The translations under genes were made by a program, and so were the position numbers. From Pirellulaceae bacterium (lineage in GTDB: Bacteria > Planctomycetota > Planctomycetia > Pirellulales > Pirellulaceae), in contig JADLDX010000092.1 of assembly GCA_020846515.1 (NCBI GenBank), positions 1-8,390 of the forward strand: 8,390 nucleotides of DNA, written 5' to 3'. Shown one piece after another: positions 1 through 6,266 of this stretch (positions are counted from its first letter, which is position 1; each line of letters starts with the position of its first letter). The notes under the pieces were generated by a model. The model was not told the DNA's origin. It did not search any database and worked only from the letters and a program-made list of their open reading frames with translations.

Positions 1-1403
1 CGATACATCAGCATTTTCGTATGGTGATAGTTGCGGCTGGATCCACCCTCGATCATGTAACTGGCCAGCGTAAATGGCGAGCCAGCGAAACCGATCAGCG
101 GTATCTCAGGCGGCAGTGCCGCGCGAGTCATCGTGACCGTCTGCATCACAAAGTCCAACGACTCCATATTCTCCAGCTCACTCACGCGCTCCACATCCTT
201 GGCTTCGCGTAGTGGATTGTGAATGACCGGTCCATCTCCCTTTGCAAATTCCAGATCCATGCCCATCGGTTCGAGAATGGGTAGCAAGTCGGAAAAAATA
301 ATCGCGGCATCAACCTTCAACTTATCGACGGCCGTGACCATGACCTCCGCGCACAAAGCCGGGTTCTTGCACAAATCCAAAAATCCAACCTTCTCACGCA
401 CCGCGCGGTACTCGGCCATATAACGACCGGCTTGTCGCATCAACCAAATCGGCGTCACCGACGAAGCTTCGCGGCGACAAGCTCGCATGAACGGTCCGTC
501 GTACCAGGCGGCCGTACGATCGATGGGTTGAAAGCTGCTGTGACGCACCGCGACTTGACGCGCCGCTCGACCACCTAACAAACTACCAGCACGTTCGGCG
601 GTCTCCTGAACGAGGTGGCCCATCTTGGGATGCTGCGGTTCCAGGTCGACCGGCAAATCATTCTGCACTAACATCTCACTGGTGGTCGGTCCGATCGAGG
701 CCACGATCATGTTCTTTAGCGATTGACGCAGTTCGTCCTCTAAACCCATATCGGCAGCCATCCGCAGCATGTTGGCGACTTGATGCGCGCTGGTCAGCAG
801 CAACACATCGCGTTGGCCACTAGCCATGGCGCGGATGTTCTGAGCCAGCGGTTCGGTGTCCTCGGGCAGATCCCACTGATAAACGCGCACGCTGACCACC
901 TGCGCGCCACGCGCCTCCAAGCCGGCGATCAGACTGCTGTTCGGCTTGCCATACTCTTGCAGGCCGATCTTCATGTTGGTCACCCCACCTTGCTCGTCCA
1001 GCGTCTTGAGCAATTCGCGCCAGGTGTTCGGTTCGGGCACCTTGATCGTCGGTGTCAGCCCCAATTCCTTCATGGCCACGGCCGGCTTGGGACCGCGGAC
1101 CACGGTGGTGATATCGGACAGAGCGTCAATAAAGCGCTGTTTATCAACGTTCTTCTCGATGGCCGTTATCAAGTGTCTCAGCCCAACGCCCGTCAAGAAG
1201 ATGACCATATTAAATTCGCCCGTGATCACACGATAGGCAAATTCGATGGCCGGACGATTTTCCTCGATGGGCACTTCGCGCATCGAGGGCGACACAAATG
1301 CTTGACCGCCAAAGCGTTCGATCATGCGAGCCATGTCGTCACGACGGCGGCTTTCCAACGAGGCTACGCGCAGACCTTCAAGAGAGGGGGCAGTATCTGT
1401 CAT
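1..1403 (-). CDS. hemDE: HemD-HemE fusion: uroporphyrinogen-III synthase / uroporphyrinogen decarboxylase (3' end outside window)
   Basis: This single open frame of 467 complete codons runs from ATG at 1403 off the left edge without a stop. Residues about 8-275 are HemD, which cyclises hydroxymethylbilane to uroporphyrinogen III. Visible family motifs include ESRRRDDMARMIERFGG (17-33), PSMREVP (39-45), TGVG (71-74), VRGPKP (102-107), VPEPNTWRELL (122-132) and the C-terminal SIGPTTSEML. After a linker (about 276-300) the HemE domain begins and aligns with E. coli HemE from near its N-terminus. It has TPIWLMRQAGRY (317-328; substrate-binding R323 and R327), IIFSDLL with the catalytic-type D372, and GFAGSPFTLASYMIEGGSS with Y449. 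About half of HemE is visible. HemE decarboxylates the four acetates to give coproporphyrinogen III, so the two domains catalyse consecutive cytosolic haem steps. No Met lies between M261 and M306, so HemE has no start of its own ahead of its conserved region. No strong Shine-Dalgarno precedes the ATG, and no nearby upstream in-frame ATG was found. Confidence 0.95.
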   Translation of the reverse strand, partial: MTDTAPSLEGLRVASLESRRRDDMARMIERFGGQAFVSPSMREVPIEENRPAIEFAYRVITGEFNMVIFLTGVGLRHLITAIEKNVDKQRFIDALSDITTVVRGPKPAVAMKELGLTPTIKVPEPNTWRELLKTLDEQGGVTNMKIGLQEYGKPNSSLIAGLEARGAQVVSVRVYQWDLPEDTEPLAQNIRAMASGQRDVLLLTSAHQVANMLRMAADMGLEDELRQSLKNMIVASIGPTTSEMLVQNDLPVDLEPQHPKMGHLVQETAERAGSLLGGRAARQVAVRHSSFQPIDRTAAWYDGPFMRACRREASSVTPIWLMRQAGRYMAEYRAVREKVGFLDLCKNPALCAEVMVTAVDKLKVDAAIIFSDLLPILEPMGMDLEFAKGDGPVIHNPLREAKDVERVSELENMESLDFVMQTVTMTRAALPPEIPLIGFAGSPFTLASYMIEGGSSRNYHHTKMLMY

Positions 1404-1564
1404 GGCAGTCGAGTCGTCTTTCTCTCGCGAGCGGGTTATACTGTCGAGTCCTACCTCTGAGGACTGTTGCTGTTGTCCCCTTTTCAGCCGGCTTTTGCCA
1501 GGGGGCATGGCTTAAGATCCGCCCACTTCGCGTGGTCGTCCCGCTAACACTGTTGAAACACTTC
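1404..1564. promoter_or_regulatory. Divergent intergenic region between hemDE and the 385-residue gene
   Basis: This 161-bp gap must hold the promoters of both divergent genes. On the minus strand, TATAAC (complement of 1435-1440) lies about 32 bp before the hemDE start and resembles a -10 box. The matching -35 position (TCCTCA with a 17-bp spacer) is poor. A small hairpin, AGTCCT (1447-1452) pairing with AGGACT (1460-1465), overlaps the would-be -35 area. No convincing sigma-70 pair was found for the plus-strand gene, and neither gene has a clear ribosome binding site. The boxes are guesses from sequence only. Confidence 0.3.
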
Positions 1565-2722
1565 ATGACTGAAACAACGGAACTTTATCAACAACTGTCC
1601 GAAACCTGCCAGGCATCCGGAGCCAAGGCGGCGGTCGATCAGGTTATCGAATTCCTGGAAAGCCAACACCGATATCACGAGTTGTTCGAAGCCCTCAAAA
1701 TGCGAACACGTTTGAACTTGGGGCTGGTGCCGACGCAGACCAATCGCGACGAGCGGCTGGATGAAGAGACTGAGCTCAAGATCGAACGCGGTCTGCTGGA
1801 AGCCTGCCGCCGGGTCGGCGAAGGGCTACTGCGCCAAGGTAAGGTTCGCGAAGGTTGGATGTACATGCGACCGGTCGGCGACCGCCAGGCCGCGGCCGAC
1901 GCCCTGGCCAACATCCAGCCGGACGAAGAGAATACCGATGCTCTGCTGGAAATTCTGGTCCACGAAGGGGTCGACGTAGCCTCCGGTTATCGATTGGCTC
2001 TGACCCGCATGGGTACCTGCAATAGTATCACGTTGTTTGAAACGGCCATCGCCGCGCGACCGCGCCGCGACCAACAAGCCGCTGCAGCCCTGCTGGTCCA
2101 GCATGTCCATGGTGAACTGCTGGAGAACGTCCGACACGACATCACCCAGAAGGAAGGCCATGCGCCTACTGAATCAACGCTTTCTGCGATGCTAGCCGCG
2201 CGACCCACGCTGCTGCGCGACGGCACGTACCATTTGGACACGACCCACCTGGCATCGACCGTACGCTTTGCGCGCGTGTTGGATGATAAAGACCAACTGC
2301 GATTGGTCTATGACCTGGCTCAATACGGTCGTCATCTCCATCCCCAGTTCCAGTATCCTGGCGAAGAGCCGTTCCTGGATCTCTATCCGGCCTCGTTGGC
2401 TTTCTTCGGTGCCTTGCTGGGCGAACAGGTGGACGCTGGTATTCGATATTTCACTCAAAAAGCAGATTCCGTTGATCGACGTCAGTTCGGCAACATCGCC
2501 ATCGAAGTCCTGATCGACTTGCTCTCGCGAGTGGGTCGCCATGAGGCAGCCATCCAAGAATTCGCCAAACGCTTGCCGCCGGACGCGCGGTTGATGGGCA
2601 TCGCACCCAGCATGCTAGAGCTGAGCGAACGCATGGGCAGTTTCGACACCATGCGTGAACTGTGCGTCAAACGCGATGACGTGCTCGGCTTTACTGCCGC
2701 GCTCGTTCAGCAGCCTGCATAG
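1565..2722 (+). CDS. Conserved-looking hypothetical protein, helix-rich, 385 residues
   Basis: I do not recognise this family. The protein starts MTETTELYQQLSE and has no signal peptide or membrane segment, so it is probably cytosolic. The sequence is dominated by amphipathic helix-like stretches (for example AAVDQVIEFLESQHRYHELF, then ERGLLEACRRVGEGLLRQGK, and near the end GRHEAAIQEFAKRLP). Their helix-turn-helix spacing recalls TPR or similar alpha-solenoid repeats, but no TPR consensus is clear. A middle section (about 225-280) with HLDTTHLASTVRFARVL and YGRHLHPQFQYPGEEPFLDLYP is less repeat-like and may be the most conserved part. The ATG at 1565 was chosen because upstream in-frame codons (back to 1298) overlap hemDE on the other strand. 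There is no good Shine-Dalgarno before it. The gene is divergent from hemDE, which hints at shared regulation but does not assign a haem role. Confidence 0.8.
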   Translation: MTETTELYQQLSETCQASGAKAAVDQVIEFLESQHRYHELFEALKMRTRLNLGLVPTQTNRDERLDEETELKIERGLLEACRRVGEGLLRQGKVREGWMYMRPVGDRQAAADALANIQPDEENTDALLEILVHEGVDVASGYRLALTRMGTCNSITLFETAIAARPRRDQQAAAALLVQHVHGELLENVRHDITQKEGHAPTESTLSAMLAARPTLLRDGTYHLDTTHLASTVRFARVLDDKDQLRLVYDLAQYGRHLHPQFQYPGEEPFLDLYPASLAFFGALLGEQVDAGIRYFTQKADSVDRRQFGNIAIEVLIDLLSRVGRHEAAIQEFAKRLPPDARLMGIAPSMLELSERMGSFDTMRELCVKRDDVLGFTAALVQQPA

Positions 2723-2734
2723 AGCGCAATTGGT

Positions 2735-2766
2735 TGGTCGCCTTCTGCAGACGTGAAAGGCGACCA
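2735..2766. terminator. Hairpin between convergent genes, possible bidirectional terminator
   Basis: A perfect 10-bp inverted repeat, TGGTCGCCTT (2735-2744) and AAGGCGACCA (2757-2766), encloses a 12-nt loop. It lies in the 52-bp gap between the stop of the plus-strand hypothetical gene (2722) and the stop of the minus-strand PhyH gene (2775). Position and symmetry fit a shared transcription terminator. Neither side has a T-run, so it is not a canonical intrinsic terminator. Confidence 0.5.
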
Positions 2767-2774
2767 CTGGCCAT

Positions 2775-3536
2775 TCACGGCCCAGTCGCAAACACCGCCT
2801 CGTCGTCCAACAAGTCCAGGGGTGTATAGTTGGGATGACGCGATTGTTTGTAGGGATCATTGCGCCGCGTGTTGTAGCAGCAGATTAAAGCCCAGCGTGG
2901 ATCGGGGCTGGTGTTTTGATCTGAGCGATGCAGCAGGTTGCCGTGAAAGAACAGACCGTCTCCCGGTTCCATCTCCACATACGCCAGGGGCAAGCGTTCG
3001 AGCACAGCGGCGACGCGCTGGGCATCGGCGCCGGTCTGACCACCAACCTGGCCATGATCGATCCGCCCCAGATGATGCGAGCCTGGGATGACTTGCAGAC
3101 AACCATTGGCCCGAGTCGCTCGATCGACCGCAATAAAGCAACTGCCCATCGTCGGATACAGGCAACCGTAGTTGTACCAGTAGCCATAATCCTGATGCCA
3201 TTCCCAAGCGCCACCGACGAACGGTTCCTTCAGCATCATCTTGTGATGGTAATGATAGACTTCGTCGCGCAAGAAGGTGGCCATACTCTCAGCGACTCGT
3301 CGGCTGCGCACGATTCGCGCATACAAACCATCGCCCAGTTCGTTGGCCAAAGCCAAGGTGGTTGATCCGCCTTGCGCATCGCTACGAGTGGTGGCTCGCG
3401 ATTTGAGCGATTCGTCGGCGTGGGCCGTGACGCGCAGTTGCTCGGCCTCTGCCGCCGTGAACAACTCGGGGATCAAGAGGTAACCCTTGTCATCGAAGTG
3501 TTCACAGTCGGAAATCGTAGGGCGATAATAAGTCAT
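2775..3536 (-). CDS. Phytanoyl-CoA dioxygenase (PhyH) family Fe(II)/2-oxoglutarate oxygenase
   Basis: This 253-residue protein, starting MTYYRPTISDCEHFDDKGYL, has the features of PhyH-family non-haem iron oxygenases. The early FDDKGYLLIPELF segment is the usual N-terminal PhyH strand. The iron triad is visible as H114 and D116 (WEWHQDYGYW) plus distal H203 in NLLHRSDQN. R214 (SPDPRW), 11 residues after that His, matches the 2-oxoglutarate carboxylate-binding Arg of human PHYH. CLQVIPGSHHLGRIDHG (146-162) is the family's PGSH loop. Family members hydroxylate small molecules with O2 and 2-oxoglutarate; the substrate here cannot be told from sequence. There is no signal peptide, so it should be cytosolic. 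Length is normal and all key residues are present. A weak GAGA (complement of 3542-3545) lies five bases before the ATG. The nitrilase gene lies upstream on the same strand, separated by the hairpin element at 3577-3721. Confidence 0.92.
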   Translation of the reverse strand: MTYYRPTISDCEHFDDKGYLLIPELFTAAEAEQLRVTAHADESLKSRATTRSDAQGGSTTLALANELGDGLYARIVRSRRVAESMATFLRDEVYHYHHKMMLKEPFVGGAWEWHQDYGYWYNYGCLYPTMGSCFIAVDRATRANGCLQVIPGSHHLGRIDHGQVGGQTGADAQRVAAVLERLPLAYVEMEPGDGLFFHGNLLHRSDQNTSPDPRWALICCYNTRRNDPYKQSRHPNYTPLDLLDDEAVFATGP

Positions 3537-3576
3537 AGGCGTCTCTTTCGATCAATGTCCCGCTTGGTTGTTTAGC

Positions 3577-3721
3577 TGGACAGCGCCACTTTGAATCGAA
3601 TTCACAGTGATTCGCTGCTATTTCTTAGATATTAGCCGTATTGGCGTTAGCCACGGTTTTCGCTGAAAAAACCGGGGCTAACGGCTAACGCCCAGCGGCT
3701 GATTCAATGTGGCGCTGTCCA
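3577..3721. repeat. 145-bp long-inverted-repeat element (REP/MITE-like)
   Basis: The outer arms 3577-3597 and 3701-3721 are 21-bp inverted repeats with one mismatch (core TGGACAGCGCCAC). Inside, 3645-3660 (CGTTAGCCACGGTTTT) pairs with 3668-3683 with one mismatch, enclosing a 7-nt loop, CGCTGAA. The right side has a tandem 7-bp duplication, GGCTAAC (3676-3682 and 3683-3689). This allows a second pairing register: GGCGTTAGCC (3643-3652) with 3683-3692, and AGCCG (3634-3638) with CGGCT (3696-3700). The element ends one base short of the nitrilase stop codon (3723-3725), so the hairpin would sit immediately after that stop in mRNA and may act as its terminator or 3'-end stabiliser. TTAG occurs one base beyond each arm (3572-3575, 3723-3726), which is too short to prove a target duplication. 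No coding capacity was seen. Confidence 0.75.
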
Positions 3722-3722
3722 A

Positions 3723-5102
3723 TTAGGGTTGATGATGAAAACGTTCGGAACGATGGGTGCCCAGGCTCGGCCAATAGGGAGGACGACTGAGATCCAGTTC
3801 GGCCAGTGCAAAGGTGCCCCACTTAGTGGCTTGAGCGACAATCGCACCATTGGGATCGTAGACGGCGGAGATCATCCAATCGCGATCCGGCTCGGTGTAA
3901 GTACTCGAGACGATGGCCACTTGATTCTCAGCCGCTCGCGCTCGCACCAACAAGGGATTACAGCCCCAGACTGGAAAGGCGATGACTTCGGCGCCATTGT
4001 CGGTCAAGCGCTGGGCGACCTGTGGAAAGAAACCGTCGTAACAAATCATCATGCCGATGCGCCCTAGTTTGGTTTCGAAGACGGGGTACTCCGTGCCAGG
4101 CTCCACACCGGCCTCGATCTCACCGCGCGGGATGCACACTTTGCGATAGCGGCCGATCATCTGGCCGTCGGGGCCCATCAACATCGCCGTGTTGAAGAGA
4201 TGATGGCCATCTTTTTCGAAGCAGGTCGTCACGATGTGCACTTGCAGTTTCTTGGCCAGAGCGCCGAAGAACTCGGTCGATGGTCCCGGTACGGTCTCCG
4301 CCGACTCCAGCGGTGTCAGACCAGTGCCATAATAGGGCAACGTTTCCGGCAACACGATTAACTGCGCACCGGCTTGAGCGGCCTCGGTCACCACCGGCAC
4401 AAAGGCTTCGCGATTGGCTTGCAGATTGCCGCCACGCGGTTGCAGATGGATCGTAGCCAGCTTTACCAGCCGTGGCTTGACCGGCTGGACTGCTTCAAAT
4501 TTCAGATCGAGGTAGTGAACCGTGGCGCCTGGGTCGCACCAACGCAGATGCAATTCGAGGCGAGCCTTCACAGCCGTCGGAGGCGATAGGAAAGTGCCCG
4601 TGAGCAATTGCCAATCGGCTTTCGTCCGTGGTTCCTCGAGGTAATCCGGCTGCTGCATATCGTTGTAGCCTTCCAGAATGCCTTTCACGAAAGGTCTGGC
4701 GCTGGGCACGCGTTGATTCTTGGCGTTCAACCAATCGATGCGCACTACTGTACTGCGATGGGGAGTGCTGACGCCTTGAATCTGACGCTGCAGTGAGACC
4801 TGGTAAGTTTGACCGCCTTGGATGGGCAGTTCCGTTTGCCACCAACCGTCAACCCCGGCGATCTCCGCTTGCATCCCCAGCGCCGGCCCGACCTGATTAT
4901 TGGCAGGTGTCGCTTTATCCGCGGGTGTTACGAAGAAACGCGGTCGCACTTCGTCCCGCGGCGCTTGCTCGGTCCATGAATGACCATCCAGTTTCGCTGG
5001 CAACCTGGCTAATTCGCTGGCCCACGCGCCGCTCGCCACCATCACGGTCAATAACCACCACGACGGCAGAGTAATGCGCTGAGTAATGCTTAGTAACTTC
5101 AT
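3723..5102 (-). CDS. Exported carbon-nitrogen hydrolase (nitrilase superfamily) with N-terminal beta-rich domain
   Basis: This 459-residue precursor has two parts. Residues 1-28 form a Sec signal peptide (MKLLSITQRITLPSWW then a hydrophobic core, with likely cleavage at AWA-SE). Residues about 35-205 look beta-rich (GWWQTELPIQGGQTYQVSL, LELHLRWCDPGATVHYLDL) and resemble a jelly-roll or carbohydrate-binding-like module; this is inference. Residues about 212-455 are a CN_hydrolase domain with the full Glu-Lys-Cys triad: E253 in VLPETL, K321 in GRYRKVCIP and C354 in MMICYDGFFP. E328/E330 follow the Lys as in the family, and RARAAENQVAIVSS (387-400) is typical. Members hydrolyse amides, nitriles or N-carbamoyl groups; the substrate here is unknown, and the signal peptide places it outside the cytoplasm. 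The start at 5102 is preferred over an in-frame ATG at 5141 because GAGGAG lies six bases upstream and the signal peptide then begins at residue 1. Confidence 0.92.
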   Translation of the reverse strand: MKLLSITQRITLPSWWLLTVMVASGAWASELARLPAKLDGHSWTEQAPRDEVRPRFFVTPADKATPANNQVGPALGMQAEIAGVDGWWQTELPIQGGQTYQVSLQRQIQGVSTPHRSTVVRIDWLNAKNQRVPSARPFVKGILEGYNDMQQPDYLEEPRTKADWQLLTGTFLSPPTAVKARLELHLRWCDPGATVHYLDLKFEAVQPVKPRLVKLATIHLQPRGGNLQANREAFVPVVTEAAQAGAQLIVLPETLPYYGTGLTPLESAETVPGPSTEFFGALAKKLQVHIVTTCFEKDGHHLFNTAMLMGPDGQMIGRYRKVCIPRGEIEAGVEPGTEYPVFETKLGRIGMMICYDGFFPQVAQRLTDNGAEVIAFPVWGCNPLLVRARAAENQVAIVSSTYTEPDRDWMISAVYDPNGAIVAQATKWGTFALAELDLSRPPYWPSLGTHRSERFHHQP

Positions 5103-5108
5103 AGAATA

Positions 5109-5114
5109 CTCCTC
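5109..5114 (-). promoter_or_regulatory. Shine-Dalgarno site that fixes the nitrilase start
   Basis: GAGGAG on the minus strand lies six bases before the ATG at 5102-5100. It decides between this start and the in-frame ATG at 5141, which would add 13 charged residues ahead of the signal peptide. Confidence 0.85.
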
Positions 5115-5199
5115 TGAGTGTTCCTCACAGTCCAGACTCAATCGATCGTGTATGATAACCTCCTGAAGCGATCACCGCACTTGGAATCAATTCCCCCAC

Positions 5200-5205
5200 A
5201 GGAGG
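5200..5205 (+). promoter_or_regulatory. Shine-Dalgarno site that fixes the NIPSNAP start
   Basis: AGGAGG lies 11 bases before the ATG at 5217, slightly longer than ideal spacing. It supports this start over the in-frame ATG at 5118, which would bury the signal peptide 33 residues inside the protein and overlap the nitrilase leader. Confidence 0.75.
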
Positions 5206-5216
5206 CATCCACTACT

Positions 5217-6035
5217 ATGCAAACTTTACGCTTTTTGACTGCCCTGGCCGCCTTGGCTGCCTGCTGGATATCAAGGACTAGTCTCGGAGACGAACCAGTG
5301 AACAAGCATGTGCTGGAACTGCGCACCTATACCTTTAAAGAAGCTGCCGCAGTGGCAGCGTTTGATAAGTATGCCGCTGATGCGCTGATTCCAGCGTTGA
5401 ATCGACTGGGAATTCAACCAGTCGGCGCATTCAAAATGGCCGATCAACAGCCCTCACCTGTTCCAGGCGCACCCAAGCCGGACAGCTCGACTCCTAAAGT
5501 CATGCTCCTGCTTCCAGCCAAAGGCACTGAGATCTTGGTCCATGCCAATGCGCGCGTGGCGGCCGATGCTCAATACCAAAAGGCCGCGGCCGATTACTTG
5601 AAGACGCCTAGCGATCAACCGCTGCTGGCTCGAATCAGCAGTGAACTACTCGTCTCGTTCGATGCCTGGCCTCATGTCAAGGTACCCAAGCAAAAGGCGG
5701 CTGACCAAAAGCGATTGTTCGAACTGCGAACCTATGAAAGTCCGAGCGAGCAACTTGGTCACCTGAAAGTTGAAATGTTTAACTCGGGCGAAGTACCTAT
5801 CTTCCTGGCATGCGATATTCAACCGGTCTTTATGGGCCAGGCCGTCGTCGGTGACGTCATGCCCAATCTGACTTACATGACCGTCTACGACAACGCCGAC
5901 GAACTAGCCGCCGCCTGGAAACGCTTCTCCGAAAATGCGGAGTGGAAAGTGCTCCGCGAAGTCGCCAAGTATAAAGGTACCGTCAGCAAGATCCACAAGA
6001 GTAACTGGGAGCCAACCGGTTACTCGCAATTGTGA
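5217..6035 (+). CDS. Exported tandem NIPSNAP-domain protein
   Basis: This 272-residue precursor has two NIPSNAP-type ferredoxin-like repeats. The first begins at HVLELRTYTF (31-40) and runs to about 152; the second begins at RLFELRTYES (167-175) and runs to the C-terminus, with YMTVYDNADELAAAWKRFSE (220-239) as its typical late strand-helix. The repeated xLxELRTYxx start is the family's signature. The N-terminus MQTLRFLTALAALAAC is an export signal. LAAC (13-16) fits a lipobox, so this may be a lipoprotein anchored at C16, although cleavage by signal peptidase I near SLG-DE is also possible. NIPSNAP domains have no settled bacterial function; I assign none. Secreted two-repeat versions are, to my recollection, common in planctomycetes. 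A 231-bp gap containing an inserted palindromic element separates it from the downstream M13 peptidase gene, so co-transcription is doubtful. Confidence 0.9.
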   Translation: MQTLRFLTALAALAACWISRTSLGDEPVNKHVLELRTYTFKEAAAVAAFDKYAADALIPALNRLGIQPVGAFKMADQQPSPVPGAPKPDSSTPKVMLLLPAKGTEILVHANARVAADAQYQKAAADYLKTPSDQPLLARISSELLVSFDAWPHVKVPKQKAADQKRLFELRTYESPSEQLGHLKVEMFNSGEVPIFLACDIQPVFMGQAVVGDVMPNLTYMTVYDNADELAAAWKRFSENAEWKVLREVAKYKGTVSKIHKSNWEPTGYSQL

Positions 6036-6046
6036 TCCCCTGTCGG

Positions 6047-6181
6047 CAACGCTGTGAAGCATTTTAGAAGCGGAACGGCGCAAGCCGTCCGGTATATCCC
6101 GGTAGTTATAGGAACCGGAGGGCTTGCGCCCAACCGCTACAAATGCCGGGTTTCACGAGCAAAGAATGCTTCACAGCGTTG
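6047..6181. mobile_element. MITE-like palindromic element, 135 bp, with 9-bp target-site duplication
   Basis: Perfect 17-bp terminal inverted repeats (CAACGCTGTGAAGCATT at 6047-6063 and its complement at 6165-6181) are flanked exactly by CCCTGTCGG on both sides (6038-6046 and 6182-6190). A 9-bp direct repeat abutting inverted termini is the expected scar of transposition. Inside is a second hairpin, GGCGCAAGCCGTCCGGT (6077-6093) pairing with 6114-6130 with one mismatch and a 20-nt loop. It is extended by AGCGG (6069-6073) with CCGCT (6134-6138). There is no room for a transposase, so mobilisation would be in trans. The left direct repeat begins only two bases after the NIPSNAP stop codon. Alternatively this is a REP-type doublet. 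The inner GGCGCAAGCC hairpin is the probable REP unit. Confidence 0.75.
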
Positions 6182-6185
6182 CCCT

Positions 6186-6206
6186 GTCGGGCTGAGGCAC
6201 CCCGAC
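6186..6206 (+). terminator. Terminator-like hairpin overlapping the right target-site copy
   Basis: GTCGGG (6186-6191) pairs with CCCGAC (6201-6206) around a 9-nt loop. If the 135-bp element and one copy of the direct repeat are removed in thought, this hairpin lies just a few bases after the NIPSNAP stop codon, where a terminator is expected. There is no downstream T-run, so factor-independent termination is not assured. Confidence 0.4.
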
Positions 6207-6266
6207 TAAGAACAGTGACGTACTGGACCTTCATTTCCTAAAAAATATCCAAGAGAACTTAGACCC

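Larger units (their letters stand above)
5103..5216. promoter_or_regulatory. Divergent promoter region between nitrilase and NIPSNAP genes
   Basis: This 114-bp gap separates two divergent genes for exported proteins and must contain both promoters. TATGAT (5151-5156) on the plus strand is a fair -10 candidate for the NIPSNAP gene, but the -35 region 17 bp upstream (CAGTCC) is poor. The overlapping complement, TATCAT, could serve the nitrilase direction equally well. No clear operator palindrome was seen. Confidence 0.3.

Noticed and set aside
1..570. HemD-HemE joining as a sequencing frameshift artefact
   Set aside because: Codon register is constant from 1403 to the left edge, the linker is open and plausible, and HemE lacks a start codon of its own, all of which favour a genuine fusion.
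780..1460. 226-codon open frame on the plus strand, and the frame from 1298 that runs into the 385-residue gene
   Set aside because: Both lie antisense to the HemD domain, whose minus-strand translation shows clear family motifs. The composition reflects the complement of a coding strand; the true plus-strand start is 1565.
2192..2557. 121-codon minus-strand open frame within the hypothetical gene
   Set aside because: Antisense shadow. The plus-strand frame is longer, divergent from hemDE, bounded by a hairpin and has normal protein composition.
2775..5102. A two-gene nitrilase-PhyH natural-product or defence operon
   Set aside because: The genes share a strand, but a 186-bp gap with a strong hairpin lies between them and no other pathway genes are present, so nothing supports a defined system.
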